This document shows positions 47,301 to 57,120 of a DNA stretch of 64,000 bases, piece by piece. The position numbers were made by a program, and so were the translations under genes. The notes beneath the pieces are model-generated. The model saw nothing but the letters and a program-made list of their open reading frames with translations. It ran no database searches and had not been told where the DNA came from. This DNA comes from Nostocales cyanobacterium LEGE 11386. GTDB lineage: Bacteria; Cyanobacteriota; Cyanobacteriia; Cyanobacteriales; Nostocaceae. The stretch is taken from the NCBI GenBank assembly GCA_015207155.1, contig JADEXK010000015.1, forward strand, positions 1 through 64,000, given 5' to 3'. Every line of letters begins with the position of its first letter. The first letter of the stretch is position 1.

Positions 47301-47679
47301 TATATAAACCAAAAAGAATCCCTGGCAAATGTTCACTGAGAGTAGGTGTCCAACCTAGGGTGCGAGATTCTGCTAAAACTGTACCAGAGTCAAGAGTAGT
47401 AAAGCGATAAATCAACGCGCGATCGCAACTAACTTTCTCCCTGATTTGGGCAACAGTAACTTTAAGTAATGTATCCACATCTAAGGCTTGACGCATCTGA
47501 GTTGTAATTGCTTGCAACTGCTGTCGCCAAATTTTAAATTCCTGAGAAATTGCATTTAATTCAGATATAGCATCGCTAGTAATATTGGCTATTTTATTAC
47601 CGCCATTCTGATTTTCTAAAGATGCTAAATCAGTAACTATAGGCTCGTTTTCGTGGCTATTTTGATATGCAATCGTCAT
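44362..47679 (-). CDS. pixJ: PixJ phototaxis receptor with three cyanobacteriochrome GAF domains
   Basis: A 1105-residue methyl-accepting-type receptor without periplasmic domain. GAF1 (~50-205) lacks a chromophore Cys. GAF2 (~235-385), GAF3 (~415-565) and GAF4 (~600-745) each keep the bilin-binding Cys-His pair (Cys324/His325, Cys507/His508, Cys690/His691) and the WEDTHLQ motif with Trp and Asp (292/294, 475/477, 658/660). A HAMP linker (~785-840) and a chemotaxis signalling coiled coil (~840-1105) follow. The GAF2 residues sit three positions from those reported for Anabaena PixJ (Trp289, Asp291, Cys321, His322), so red/green photoswitching is expected. Confidence 0.94.
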   Translation of the reverse strand: MTIAYQNSHENEPIVTDLASLENQNGGNKIANITSDAISELNAISQEFKIWRQQLQAITTQMRQALDVDTLLKVTVAQIREKVSCDRALIYRFTTLDSGTVLAESRTLGWTPTLSEHLPGILFGLYTSQDYIEPVAIDDINQRQITPHQKQLLDKFQVKASLSLPILVEGKVWGLLAINNCAAPCQWQEGEITLLSQITTELTYRLQKFEFQKELQQQTLAKKSVAKVIDKILRISNVDKIFQTTTQEIRQLLRCDRVGVYRFKPDWSGEFVAESVGNNWVKMVTPDFKMVWEDTHLQETQGGRYAKGESFAVNDIYQVGHAQCHIDILEQFEMKAYIIVPIFSGEQLWGLLAAYQNSGPREWQPWEISFLTQIGLQFGVAISQGEYLEQMQMQSEQLIQIAEQEKAFTKIVNRIRQSLNVEEIFKTTTQEVRQSLRCDRVAVFRFNSDWGGEFIAESVGNNWVKLVGPDIKTVWEDTHLQETQGGRYARGENFVVNDIYTRGLASCHIEILEQFEAKAYIIVPIFFGENLWGLLAAYQNSGTRDWQPWEVNFLTQIGLQFSLAKSQIDYLEQVQVKSEKLAQIAEQEKAVTKIVNRIRQSLDVDEIFKTATQEVRQLLRCDRVAVFRFNPDWSGEFIAESVGHNWVKLVGVDIKTVWEDTHLQETQGGRYVKGESFVAHDIYQVGHSPCHIEILEQFEVKAYVIVPVFSGEKLWGLLAAYQNSNSRNWEESQVTLLARIGDQLGLGLQQTEYLQRLEAQSAKLAAAAAREKAAKELLQQRSIQLLTALRPALNGDLTVRAPITEDELGTIADAYNNTLQALRQIVIQVQTTSQQVAQTSSSSNASLAGLTNLAKQQSEEITAALSEIQQMVDSTQAVVASADLVQVAVQQANQTVESGDAAMNQTVKAIQAIRETVAQTSKKIKRLSESSQKISKVVNLISNFATQTNVLALNAAIEATRAGEYGKGFAVVADEVRSLSRQSAAATIEIEKLVQEIQAETGEVAVAMETGIQQVVEGTNFVSETRQNLNAIVSATAEISQLIQRITEATQKQMGQSVTVTASMQDVAEIAHKTFTESQEIAAVLQDLSGMAQELLATASQFKVN

Positions 47680-47742
47680 TTTGAAAACCCTCGATAATTG
47701 TTAGTACTCAAGTAATAAAAACTAGCTATTGAGCAATGATAC

Positions 47743-48216
47743 TCAATTATTAACAGTCCACATCGGAGATTGAATAATCGCTGTAGCATCCAAATTTAAT
47801 ATCATCTCTTCAGCACTATTAATAAAGTATCCCTGCAAGAAAGGTGACATTGCTGGATAAAATAACTCAGCAGAAGGAGGTTTAACTTGATTGGTATCCA
47901 GCCACTCAATATCCATAAGTTGTCGCACCAATAAACCTAAATTTTTTCCCTCTTTTTGCAGTACAATTGCCATCATGTTTGAGAGGAAATTTGCTTTTTG
48001 TAAAAGTGGTGGATAACCCAGCATCGCTTCTAAATCAACTAACCAAAGCATCTCGCCACGCCAGTTGTAAATACCCAAAACGCAACTAGGCATTTGAGGA
48101 ACACCACATATATCCGCCAATGACACTTGAAAAACTTCTGTAATGTGCTGTAAAGCAATCACGGCTGTATCCCTTGTTCCCAAGTTCAAACTTAAAAATT
48201 TTTGTCTGTTAGCCAA
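47743..48216 (-). CDS. pixI: CheW-like adaptor protein
   Basis: A 157-residue CheW domain that couples the PixJ receptor to the PixL kinase. The conserved VPQMPSCVLGIYNWRGEMLW strand and VDLEAMLGYP region are clear. It lies 63 bases ahead of pixJ and 73 after pixH on the same strand, in the order pixG-H-I-J-L. Confidence 0.92.
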   Translation of the reverse strand: MANRQKFLSLNLGTRDTAVIALQHITEVFQVSLADICGVPQMPSCVLGIYNWRGEMLWLVDLEAMLGYPPLLQKANFLSNMMAIVLQKEGKNLGLLVRQLMDIEWLDTNQVKPPSAELFYPAMSPFLQGYFINSAEEMILNLDATAIIQSPMWTVNN

Positions 48217-48289
48217 TGTTATTTGTCCTTTGATTGCAATTATTGGAATCGTTAATAAATTACCAATTTATAATCAATTGCACACAATT

Positions 48290-48652
48290 CTATTTGAGTA
48301 GTTCCTTGAGAGTAACTACTAATTCTTCTCGATCTATTGGCTTAGAAAGATAAGCTGCTGCACCTAGCATATTTCCCCAAATTTTATCTACATCACTATT
48401 TTTAGTTGAGCAAAAAACTACAGGAATTTTGCTAGTGTCAGGGTTAGTTTTCAGTTCCCGACAAATTTCAAATCCGCTTTTACCAGGTAAAATGACATCA
48501 AGAAATATCAAATCTGGTTTGTTTCCGTCTATTTTGACCTGAACCTCTTCACTACTTGTGGCGCTAATCACAGAATAGCCTGCTTGCTGCAAGTAACGAC
48601 TGAGGATTTCCAAATCGGTCAAACCATCTTCAACTACTAAAACAGTGTTCAT
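48290..48652 (-). CDS. pixH: CheY-like single-domain response regulator
   Basis: A 120-residue receiver. VVEDG (acidic pair), phospho-acceptor Asp in LIFLDVILPGKSGFEIC, Thr/Ser at VVFCSTK and Lys in YLSKPIDREE are present, with no output domain. It is the PixH/PilH type, presumably tuning pilus retraction direction. I use the ATG at 48652 (AGG upstream); a GTG at 48661 is a weaker alternative. Confidence 0.92.
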   Translation of the reverse strand: MNTVLVVEDGLTDLEILSRYLQQAGYSVISATSSEEVQVKIDGNKPDLIFLDVILPGKSGFEICRELKTNPDTSKIPVVFCSTKNSDVDKIWGNMLGAAAYLSKPIDREELVVTLKELLK

Positions 48653-48937
48653 GACAATCACCTGTTAAATTCTTTGATAAAGCAAACTAAAATGTATGTC
48701 TAAATGAGACAAATACAGGAGTAAAGTTTGACTTTTATTTTTCATTTTGATATTTGGTTTATAACTTTTTCATTGTTTTTTTTAATCTCCAAAGATCACT
48801 TTATTAACCCTACGGAAAGTTGAGGCTAAAGTTAATAAGCCTAAATGCAAGTCTAATTTTGTAAGTGATGCTTGAGAAGTTATCTAAAAAAGAAAGAAAA
48901 AATTAAAGCAACTAATCAAAAATTGATGACTAATGCC

Positions 48938-50149
48938 TTAATGACAAACCTTTAAATGAGATTGATGTGGTCTACTTTTAACTTGAGGTTGAGGCTGTAC
49001 AGGTAAATACTTACGTACTACACTCATTACCTTATCGGCTGACACGGGTTTAGTGAGAAAATCCGTGGAACCAACCACCTTAGCGCGGACTCTATCCAAA
49101 AGACCATCGTTGCCCGTTAAGATGATCACAGGTGTATTGGCAAAGGCAGAAATCCGGCGTAACTGAGTGCAGATTTCGTAGCCACTGGCGATCGGCATCA
49201 TCAAATCTAAAAAAATCAGATCTGGCTTATCTTGAATGAGGGTTGGTAAAGCTTGTACAGCATCTTCAATCTTGATAAATCTCAGTCCGTGTGAGGTAAT
49301 AATTTCCTCTAGCATTTTACAAACCTGAGGGCTATCATCTACGCAAGCTATCAGTGGCGCATTTGATTTCTTGGGTTGTGTGGAAATAGGATTTATTTTG
49401 ACTTGCACAACTGACAAAGGCAAATCAGGTACTTCCACCAGTTCAATAATGCCTTTGAGAATATAGGGAAGCAATGAACGAGTGATAGGCACAATACTCT
49501 GCTTCATTTTTGCAGCTAAATCTCGCAAAGTATACTTGCCGTTGATCAAACTCACAAAGTTTTTATAGACAGATGCACTGACTTGCTGTTGGAGTTGTTC
49601 AGGTTTTCGCAGGACTGGTGCTAAATCAGGAGAAAAATTTGCCAAACCAGCTTCTGACCAAATCTTCCATGAGTCTTGCATCTGCTTCATAGACACATTT
49701 GCACTCGTGAAACTCATTGGTGTTTCTAAGATCACTTCTTGGCTGCGATCGCAACTAGCAGAGACAAAATCCGTTTGCTGGGCTAAGTCAAACAACAGTT
49801 CTGCTATTGTATTCTCCACAATAGCGTGAATTTGTTCTCGTTGAATTATCTGTTTTTTATACAGAATTTCCAGAAGGCGATAATCCCAATAATCTATTGA
49901 GATGTCGTGACTGCGTAATTGCATTTTATCCACATCAATCTGAGGACAATATTGCGCTATATTTCGCCGCCAGCGCCGGAAAGAATGAGTTCCTCCTGTT
50001 GCCCAAACCATCCGTCCTAGGCGATAATAAAAAGTCCATTGGTGTCCCTTTAAACTTTTTATTTTTAAAGAGCCATTGTATTGCAGTTGAGTACAAGTTT
50101 TAAACTCATTCAGAATGTTATTCGATATTATCAGTTCCGGGTGGGTCAT
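48938..50149 (-). CDS. pixG: PatA-type response regulator
   Basis: A 403-residue regulator. The N-terminal ~240 residues form the PATAN/DUF4388-type region (ILNEFKTCTQLQYNGSLKIK, GRMVWATGGTHSFRRWRRNI). The C-terminal receiver (~265-385) has Asp in DLIFLDLMMPIASGYEIC and Lys in FLTKPVSADK. As first gene of the operon it matches pixG of other cyanobacteria. A 285-base AT-rich gap to pixH may hold an internal promoter. Confidence 0.92.
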   Translation of the reverse strand: MTHPELIISNNILNEFKTCTQLQYNGSLKIKSLKGHQWTFYYRLGRMVWATGGTHSFRRWRRNIAQYCPQIDVDKMQLRSHDISIDYWDYRLLEILYKKQIIQREQIHAIVENTIAELLFDLAQQTDFVSASCDRSQEVILETPMSFTSANVSMKQMQDSWKIWSEAGLANFSPDLAPVLRKPEQLQQQVSASVYKNFVSLINGKYTLRDLAAKMKQSIVPITRSLLPYILKGIIELVEVPDLPLSVVQVKINPISTQPKKSNAPLIACVDDSPQVCKMLEEIITSHGLRFIKIEDAVQALPTLIQDKPDLIFLDLMMPIASGYEICTQLRRISAFANTPVIILTGNDGLLDRVRAKVVGSTDFLTKPVSADKVMSVVRKYLPVQPQPQVKSRPHQSHLKVCH

Positions 50150-50912
50150 ACTTTGTTCCTTTGATTAACAAATCAGCCCTTTAAATACCCAAACTAGCTA
50201 TATAGCAGTCGGCAAGCATCTCAATGATCAAGAATATATTTGGCACACTAATTTACATAGCTGCCTATTTGTTCTGTATGTATTGCTCTATAACATTCGT
50301 CAGTCAAGATTAAAAGATTAAGGGAGGTAGCAAGACGGCAAAAGTAGCTGTATTTAAGTATCTAATATAAAATTACTTTTTAGCTTATTCTACTCCCATT
50401 TAATGTTTTACCTCTCGAGTGGGATTGCTATATTTCAATATTAAAATGCTTTGAGTAATGATCTATTATCTTAAAGAGTTTTAGCCTGAATGATATCCGT
50501 ATAAGTTCTGATTTCTAATTTAAAAAAATAGTAAATCTTAGTTAATTTTGATGTTTTCTGATACTTTTTCTAAGTGTTAAATATTATATATAGATTTTAT
50601 ATTTCTTAATATTAAATTTGGATAATGATGAATCTAGAAAATAGCCTCCTGTTAATTTCATCCAACTAATTAATGTACTTACTATTAGGACTTACGCAAA
50701 AACTCTCTCAAACTCTTATTTTTTCGTGTACTTCTCTTCGAGACGCTGTGCGAACGCGTCTTCGCGGTTCGTTTTCCCATTACCTGTGCGTAAGTCCTGA
50801 CTATTTATAGCTGTGTGAGCTTTCAGAATTTATTTTCATAATTATTATATATTTTGATAAAAATTGATTGATAATGTTTTCAGTTTCTAGTCAACAATTC
50901 TAGGAATTTGCG
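50150..50912. other. 763-base spacer upstream of the pix operon
   Basis: AT-rich, divergent, presumably carrying the pixG promoter and that of the gene at 50913. Contains one insertion-like element (50686-50799). No gene is supported elsewhere. Confidence 0.55.
50686..50799. mobile_element. MITE-like element, copy A, with 5-bp target duplication
   Basis: Ends AGGACTTACGCA (50687-50698) and TGCGTAAGTCCT (50787-50798) are perfect inverted repeats. ACTAT occurs directly outside both ends (50681-50685 and 50800-50804), the signature of a 5-bp target duplication. It is 114 bp and non-coding. Copy B lies at 57350-57488. Confidence 0.75.
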
Positions 50913-51449
50913 ATGAATAGTCATGCTCGCTTACAAATAATCTTAGCTAATACACCTGTTGACACTGTATTACCGGCGATCGCCCAACTCAACTTGCCTA
51001 ACTGGTGGTTAGCAGGGGGTGCAGTGCGAAACACAGTTTGGCATTCAATATTTGGTCAAAAATGTGGGTTATTCATCAAAGATTTTGATATTGCCTTCTT
51101 TGATGAATCGGGAAATCGTTCCCAGGAATTAGCAGCCAAGGCACACTTAACAGAACAATTTCCCAATCATCAATTTGATGTCAAAAATCAAGCTAGTTTT
51201 GCCCGTTGGCGTTCTGGCAGCAGACTCTACACTAGTACAGAAGATGGCATTCAAGATTGGCTGCACACTGCTACGGCTGTAGGTGTACGACTAGATTCTC
51301 AAGGACAATGGCAATTTTTCACCCCTTATGGATTAGATGACTTATTTGGTGGCGTTATTCGACCTACTCCAGTACATATTAATAATCCAGATGCTCATAA
51401 TAAAGCATCTGAGTTTTTATCTAAATGCCCTTATCTGCGGTTGATATAG
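50913..51449 (+). CDS. Nucleotidyltransferase-like protein (NTP_transf_6 type)
   Basis: A 178-residue protein with a minimal nucleotidyltransferase fold: NWWLAGGAVRNTVW (the GG strand) and DFDIAFFDESG (two metal-binding Asp). A cyanobacterial NTP_transf_6/DUF925-type protein is the best match. No partner or substrate is visible. Confidence 0.85.
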   Translation: MNSHARLQIILANTPVDTVLPAIAQLNLPNWWLAGGAVRNTVWHSIFGQKCGLFIKDFDIAFFDESGNRSQELAAKAHLTEQFPNHQFDVKNQASFARWRSGSRLYTSTEDGIQDWLHTATAVGVRLDSQGQWQFFTPYGLDDLFGGVIRPTPVHINNPDAHNKASEFLSKCPYLRLI

Positions 51450-51612
51450 CAATTTGGAATGGGGAATAGTGCCAAATCCTAAATGGTAAGTAGTAAGATT
51501 TAATAAAATAGAAGTTCGTAGTCAACGGCTCTAGCCCTGGAAAACCTTGTAAGAAAGCGATAAATCGCTCACTACGAACAAAATTTATCTTACATTTAAT
51601 TATGTTTACTTA

Positions 51613-52014
51613 TTATCCATTTTTCTGCTTGATGCGTGAGTAGAGAAGTTCGCGATCGCTTTTGGGATCAACGATTAAGCAGCGATTCCTGAAAATAACA
51701 GCAACACGCCCATTGGGACAAACTCCTAAACAACTGGTGCTAACCACCCGAAATTCACCCCACAATCCCTCAAATTTTAAACGCGTTTTTAGCCAATTTT
51801 GTAATTCTTCGGCAGCAGTTGCACCTCTATTTGGCAACTCTGTGGCACACTGTGAACACACAAACACCAAACCAGATTCCCACCTCGGCGAAACGGCAGG
51901 AATGGCCGGAACTGACGGACGAGAACTTGAGGGGGAAGACAGTAGAGAATTGGGTGAAAACTGCTTGATGATGCTTTGAATCAGTGTCTTGATCCGCTTG
52001 ATCAGTTTTTTCAT
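51613..52014 (-). CDS. Thioredoxin-like [2Fe-2S] ferredoxin-domain protein
   Basis: 133 residues. After a ~50-residue polar/Ser-rich N-terminus comes a thioredoxin-fold [2Fe-2S] domain: Cys in VFVCSQC (two) and the later pair in STSCLGVCPNG. In this family four Cys bind the cluster and act in electron transfer. It is monocistronic between the nucleotidyltransferase and gntR genes. Confidence 0.82.
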   Translation of the reverse strand: MKKLIKRIKTLIQSIIKQFSPNSLLSSPSSSRPSVPAIPAVSPRWESGLVFVCSQCATELPNRGATAAEELQNWLKTRLKFEGLWGEFRVVSTSCLGVCPNGRVAVIFRNRCLIVDPKSDRELLYSRIKQKNG

Positions 52015-52092
52015 GGAGGTGTTGCCTAGCTATATCTGACAGCATCGCGTAAATTTTTCATCTATTCTGTTCTGGCAGATCATGCACTTGAT

Positions 52093-52761
52093 TCAATTTT
52101 GCTGCAAGTATGCAACTAACTGTTCCCCGGCATTGTCAATGTGTCGTTTCAGTAACCGGACAGCCGCTTTAGTATCTTGCTGCCGACAAGCATCCAGAAT
52201 TTGATAGTGTTCTTTTTGGGAACGTTCTTGATAATCCATTTGTACCATCTGCACACGGACGTAGCGATCGCAATTGATGTGCAAATTTTTAATCATCGTC
52301 AGCAATCGCGGACGTTCGGCACTTGCGTAGAGTGTGGCGTGAAATTCCCAGTTGAGTTTTGCTAAATCACCTGCATCGGCGGTTTGGTTGCTGGTTTCCA
52401 AAATTACTGAGGCTTTTTCTAGATCTAATTCTTTTAACTTGGGTATTGCTAACTGCATCGCTTTCACTTCCAAGGCGCTGCGAATTTCGCAGATTTCTTG
52501 CGCTGCGGCGGCTGTTAACACCGAAACCATGGCACCGCGATTGAGATGCAGGGTCACCAGTCCTTCTGCTTCTAGCTGCTTGAGTGCTTCTCGTACAGGA
52601 ATGCGGCTAACACCAAACTGAGTAGCGATTTCATCCTGTCGGAGAGATTGTCCTTCCTGAAAAATCCCCTGCATAATTGCTTCTCGCAATGCATCAGCAA
52701 TTAAATCTGGGGTACTGCGTTGTTTTTGCAGCACGTTGGCTGCTAAGTCATTTAAGTTCAT
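52093..52761 (-). CDS. GntR-family regulator (FCD subfamily)
   Basis: A 222-residue repressor/activator. The N-terminal winged helix-turn-helix (~14-80) holds ALREAIMQGIFQEGQSLRQD and GVSRIPVREALKQLEAEGL. The C-terminal helical FCD domain (~90-215) binds small carboxylated ligands in relatives. It diverges from leuA across an 83-base gap containing a strong palindrome immediately beside its start codon; autorepression plus leuA control is inferred. Confidence 0.93.
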   Translation of the reverse strand: MNLNDLAANVLQKQRSTPDLIADALREAIMQGIFQEGQSLRQDEIATQFGVSRIPVREALKQLEAEGLVTLHLNRGAMVSVLTAAAAQEICEIRSALEVKAMQLAIPKLKELDLEKASVILETSNQTADAGDLAKLNWEFHATLYASAERPRLLTMIKNLHINCDRYVRVQMVQMDYQERSQKEHYQILDACRQQDTKAAVRLLKRHIDNAGEQLVAYLQQN

Positions 52762-52766
52762 AATTT

Positions 52767-52796
52767 ATATTGTATACAAAAAATCGTATACAATAT
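52767..52796. promoter_or_regulatory. Palindromic GntR-type operator
   Basis: ATATTGTATAC-AAAAAATC-GTATACAATAT: 11-bp perfect arms around an 8-base spacer, 6 bases before the gntR start and 48 before leuA. The core TNGTATACA-type arms and position fit an FCD-GntR site. Confidence 0.75.
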
Positions 52797-52844
52797 CCAA
52801 AGTAGTCTTGACTGACAATTTTTGTAATCCTACGGGAGACAGTT

Positions 52845-54464
52845 ATGAGTATGGGATCTCCAGCAGACCGAGTTATTATCTTCGACACCACCCTACGAGA
52901 TGGCGAACAATCACCAGGCGCAACCTTGAATGTAGAAGAGAAGCTAGCGATCGCTCATCAACTGGCTCTTTTAGGAGTTGATGTGATTGAAGCGGGTTTT
53001 GCTGTTGCTAGTCCGGGTGATTTTGCAGCTGTAAAAGCCATTGCGGAGCAAGTCGGGATACAGGGTGGCCCGATCATTTGTAGTTTAGCTAGAGCCACAC
53101 GCCAAGATATTCAAGCAGCTGCCGAAGCCTTGAAACCTGCTGCTCGTCCGCGAATTCATACAATGATTTCTACTTCTGACATTCACCTGCAATATCAGTT
53201 GAAAAAATCCCGGAGCGAAGTATTAGCGATCGCCTCAGAAATGGTTGCTTATGCTAAATCGTTTGTGGATGATGTAGAATTCTCACCCATGGATGCTAGC
53301 CGCACTGATAGAGAGTTTTTGTATGAGGTTTTGCAACAGGCGATCGCGGCTGGTGCAACAACAATTAATATTCCTGATACCGTTGGTTACTGCACACCCA
53401 AAGAAATTGGCATTTTAATTGCCGGAATTCGCGAACACGTTCCCAATATTCACCAAGCAATTCTTTCCATTCACACCCAAAATGATTTGGGTTTAGCTAC
53501 AGCCAATGCCTTGGCAGCCATTGAACATGGTGTGCGTCAGGTGGAGTGTACAATTAACGGTATCGGTGAACGTGCAGGTAATGCCGCATTAGAAGAAATT
53601 GTCATGGCCTTGCAGGTTCGCAAACCATTTTTTAATCCTTACTTTGGTCGTGCAGTTGATGCTGATGCACCCTTGACTAACATTAAAACCCAGGAAATTT
53701 ATAAAACCTCTTCCTTGGTTTCTCAATTAACAGGAATGCTGATTCAACCTAATAAGGCGATCGTGGGAGCAAATGCTTTCGCTCATGAGTCGGGAATTCA
53801 TCAAGATGGCATTCTCAAGCACCGCCAAACCTACGAAATTATGGAAGCCGGCTCAATAGGTTTGCCGGAAAATCGCATTGTTTTGGGTAAGCATTCGGGA
53901 AGAAACGCTTTCCGCACCAGGCTGAAAGAATTGGGGTTTGAACTGAACGAAACAGACTTGAATAAAGCCTTTAATCGCTTTAAGGAAGTCGCCGACAAGA
54001 AAAAAGAAATTTCCGATTGGGACTTAGAGGCGATCGTTCGTGATGAAATGCAAATTCAAGTAGAAAGCGGTTATCAACTCGAACACGTCCAGGTAATTTG
54101 CGGTGATTGCACTTGTCCCACTGCAACCATAACCATTGTTACCCCCGATGGCAAAATTCTCACAGATGCTAGTGTTGGGACAGGCCCGGTGGATGCAGTT
54201 TATCAAGCAATTAATCGATTAGTGCAGATTCCTAATCAACTGATCGAGTTTTCAGTGCAATCTGTGACAGGCGGTATTGATGCACTGGGAACCGTAACAA
54301 TTCGTTTGGAATACCAGGAGAGAATATTCTCTGGACAAGCATCTGATACAGATATCGTAGTAGCCGCAGCTTATGCCTACATCAACGCCATAAATCGCCT
54401 TTATTGGTACTTACAGACAAAAAATGAAGTTTTGCAGTCCTCCGCTACTGTGTCGAGTAGATAA
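52845..54464 (+). CDS. leuA: 2-isopropylmalate synthase
   Basis: A 539-residue enzyme that joins acetyl-CoA and 2-ketoisovalerate, committing carbon to leucine. TIM-barrel motifs are intact: [16 protein letters not shown], metal site [33 protein letters not shown] and HESGIHQDG. The C-terminal ~150 residues are the allosteric LeuA dimer domain ([15 protein letters not shown]), the usual leucine sensor. GGGAGA precedes the ATG. Confidence 0.96.
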   Translation: MSMGSPADRVIIFDTTLRDGEQSPGATLNVEEKLAIAHQLALLGVDVIEAGFAVASPGDFAAVKAIAEQVGIQGGPIICSLARATRQDIQAAAEALKPAARPRIHTMISTSDIHLQYQLKKSRSEVLAIASEMVAYAKSFVDDVEFSPMDASRTDREFLYEVLQQAIAAGATTINIPDTVGYCTPKEIGILIAGIREHVPNIHQAILSIHTQNDLGLATANALAAIEHGVRQVECTINGIGERAGNAALEEIVMALQVRKPFFNPYFGRAVDADAPLTNIKTQEIYKTSSLVSQLTGMLIQPNKAIVGANAFAHESGIHQDGILKHRQTYEIMEAGSIGLPENRIVLGKHSGRNAFRTRLKELGFELNETDLNKAFNRFKEVADKKKEISDWDLEAIVRDEMQIQVESGYQLEHVQVICGDCTCPTATITIVTPDGKILTDASVGTGPVDAVYQAINRLVQIPNQLIEFSVQSVTGGIDALGTVTIRLEYQERIFSGQASDTDIVVAAAYAYINAINRLYWYLQTKNEVLQSSATVSSR

Positions 54465-54846
54465 CCCATAATGCTGGGCTTTATTCGCCCACAGGCTGGA
54501 AGCCTGGGGCTACACAACCAAAGCCCGCCTGCGCGGGCTAATTAAGCTCATTGTTGTACATAAGTTGCCAAACTTAGTCTTGTAATGTGCTTCATCCATT
54601 TGTTGCTAGCGCGTAGCCGTGCTGGTCAAAGGCTCATATCACGTCCGGTTAAGACTTATCATTAAGGTAGCAGAGGGGCAGTTAAAACTAATTAACCGGA
54701 CTTGATATCACATCAAGCACCTAACGATTAAAATCGCGGCTACACAGACAAAGCCGTGATTAGCAGGCTAGCTAGGCATTTAGTCCGCACAGGCGGACTT
54801 AGTTTGTGTAGCCCCAGACTTCCAGTCTGTGGGCAAATTCGTTTAA
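54465..54846. repeat. Nested inverted-repeat element between leuA and the TPR gene
   Basis: Outer arms of 31 bp: 54487-54517 (CCCACAGGCTGGAAGCCTGG, then GGCTACACAA) and 54804-54834 are inverted with two or three mismatches. An inner pair, ATATCACGTCCGGTTAA (54636-54652) and TTAACCGGACTTGATAT (54692-54708), forms a second structure. Motif TTAACCGGAC...GATATCA reappears at 62092-62109. No gene is present. Confidence 0.6.
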
Positions 54847-57120
54847 TTAACCATGAGCGATGATTTCCCTAAAGCTTTTATCATCGGCAATTTCATCAAA
54901 ATCAATGTCAGTCGCCGCATCTTCTTTATATCTGGGATTCAGTTGAATTGCTTGTTGGAGATTTGCCAAGGCTAATTTCAGTTGTCTTTGTAGGGCATAA
55001 CAAGCTGCTTTATTGTAGTAGGCGCTAGCGTAGTCTGGATTAAGTTCTAGTGCCTTGTCAAAACTAGCGATCGCTTCATCATCTTCTCCCAGTCTCACTA
55101 AAGCATAACCGCGTTTATCCCATACTTTGGCGGAATTAGGATTAATTGCAATTGCTTGATCAAAACTAGCGATCGCATCTTCGTAGCGTTCCAACTCTAT
55201 CAGAGAAAGACCACGATTTAACCAAGCAACTGGATCATCAGGCTTAACTTGCGTCGCTTGATCAAAAGAGGCGAAAGCTTGTTGATGTTGTCGTAAACTG
55301 CCAAAAGCCACACCGCGATCGCACCAAGCTTGATGATAATCAGGTTGAATGGCAATGGCTCGATCATAGGCGGCGATCGCATCTTGATAACGTTTTAATC
55401 TGCTTAAAGTTAAACCGCGTTTTAACCAAGCAATAGGTTCATCAGGCTGGATTTTCACTGCTTGATCATAAACTGCGATCGCCGCTTCGTATTTTCTTTG
55501 AGCAAATAGCTCATCTGCTTTTTGTAGGTAATCATCTGCTAACACTTCTGGTTGTGGTTGCGGTGATTGAGTTGTTTCTGTTTGCGGAAGAGATGGCGGC
55601 TCAATCTCAGACAATTCTTGTAATATCAAATCCTTGCGTTGTTGAGCATCTAACTGCAACTCAGACAGTTGAGAGACAAAATCTGTCTCTAGTTTTTCTA
55701 GCTTTTCCAAAATCAGCAGCTTTTGTTGTTGAGCATTCGATTGTAATTCCGAAAATTGCGAAACAAACTCTAAACCTGATTTTTCTAAATTTTCCAAGAT
55801 TTGCTCTTTCCGGTTTTGAGCATCTATCTGTAATGCAGATAATTGAGAGATAAATTCTGACTGGTATTTTGCTAAATTCTCAAAAACACTATCTTTTTGT
55901 TGTTGAGCCTCAGATTTAAATGAATTTTCTAACCCTCTGATATTTTCTAGAGTTACATCTTTTTGTTGTTGAGCATCTACTTGTAAGCTTCCCAAACCTG
56001 CAAAAATATTATTCTTTTGTTGCTCAATCTCAGACTGTAATTCAGTTATTTGCGATTTAAATAAATTCTCCAACGCTGCTAAATTTTCCAGAGTTCTATC
56101 TTTTTGTTGTTGAGCATCTACTTGTAAGCTTCCCAAACCCGCAAAAATATTATTCTTTTGTTGCTCAATCTCAGATTGTAATTCTGATATTTGCGACTGT
56201 AATAGATTTTCTAATTCTCTGATATTTTCCAGAGTTCTATCTTTTTGTTGTTGAGCATCTATCTGTAAATTTCCCAAACTCTCAAAAACGCTATTTTTTT
56301 GCTGCTGAGTATCAGAATATAAGTTTGAAACTTGAGCAACAAATTCATTTCTAGAAATTTCTAAATTTTCAATAGCTATATTCTTTTTTTGTGTAGCGTC
56401 TACTTGTAATTCAGATAATTGCTCGCCCAGATCAGATGCTAATTTTCCGAGAGCTTCTAGTGTGACATCCCTTTTATTTTGAGCATCTATTTGTAATTGT
56501 AATAGTTGCGTAGCAAATTCCGATTCTAAATTCTGTTGAATTTTTTTTACTTCTGTTTCTAATCCTGATAATATATTTTCTTTTGACTGTAATAATTCTA
56601 CTTTTAAGTTAGCTAAATTTTGTTGTTCATCTTTGATATTTTGTTGTAAAATATCAACTTCTTTTGCTAATTGGTGATTGATTTTTTTTGATTCTTGAAT
56701 TAAGTTTTCGGCATCTTGTTTAACAATAGTTAGCTGATTTTGGAGATTTTCCATTCCCTGTAGCTCTGCCATTGCTCTATTGACAATTTCCCGAATTGCT
56801 ACCCGTCGTAATAGCCAAATTAAAGCAATCACAGCGACAGGAAATAAACTTAATATGACTAACCAAACATTAAACAGGATAGTTGTGCGATTAAAAGCAC
56901 GTTCCAAATCAGATGGGACTTGTTCTTGTGTGAGTTGTGCTGTAGGCAGTTGCGCCAATTTTTGCTGCTGTAGACTAGATATTACCTGAGCAGTATTCAG
57001 TTTTGTAGAAATGGATGGTCTAGTTTGTCCATTAGTAATACCAGTAGACAACAACAAGGGCGAAAAGACAATAGCACTTTTCAATACTAAGGTAAGGATA
57101 ACTTGACTTTTGCGCTTCAT
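54847..57120 (-). CDS. Coiled-coil and TPR membrane-associated protein
   Basis: About 757 residues. An N-terminal hydrophobic segment (ILTLVLKSAIVFSPLLLSTG) acts as signal, then one helix at ~85-110. A very long coiled coil (~120-520) contains near-identical ~50-residue repeats built on LQVDAQQQKDRTLENL and ELQSEIEQQKNNIFAGLGS. Then come about six TPR units (~535-740; AWLKRGLTLSRLKRYQDAIA and similar). Such proteins scaffold multiprotein complexes; the partners are unknown. Start at 57120 is supported by AGGA 8 bases before; ATG at 57129 is alternative. Confidence 0.82.
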   Translation of the reverse strand: MKRKSQVILTLVLKSAIVFSPLLLSTGITNGQTRPSISTKLNTAQVISSLQQQKLAQLPTAQLTQEQVPSDLERAFNRTTILFNVWLVILSLFPVAVIALIWLLRRVAIREIVNRAMAELQGMENLQNQLTIVKQDAENLIQESKKINHQLAKEVDILQQNIKDEQQNLANLKVELLQSKENILSGLETEVKKIQQNLESEFATQLLQLQIDAQNKRDVTLEALGKLASDLGEQLSELQVDATQKKNIAIENLEISRNEFVAQVSNLYSDTQQQKNSVFESLGNLQIDAQQQKDRTLENIRELENLLQSQISELQSEIEQQKNNIFAGLGSLQVDAQQQKDRTLENLAALENLFKSQITELQSEIEQQKNNIFAGLGSLQVDAQQQKDVTLENIRGLENSFKSEAQQQKDSVFENLAKYQSEFISQLSALQIDAQNRKEQILENLEKSGLEFVSQFSELQSNAQQQKLLILEKLEKLETDFVSQLSELQLDAQQRKDLILQELSEIEPPSLPQTETTQSPQPQPEVLADDYLQKADELFAQRKYEAAIAVYDQAVKIQPDEPIAWLKRGLTLSRLKRYQDAIAAYDRAIAIQPDYHQAWCDRGVAFGSLRQHQQAFASFDQATQVKPDDPVAWLNRGLSLIELERYEDAIASFDQAIAINPNSAKVWDKRGYALVRLGEDDEAIASFDKALELNPDYASAYYNKAACYALQRQLKLALANLQQAIQLNPRYKEDAATDIDFDEIADDKSFREIIAHG

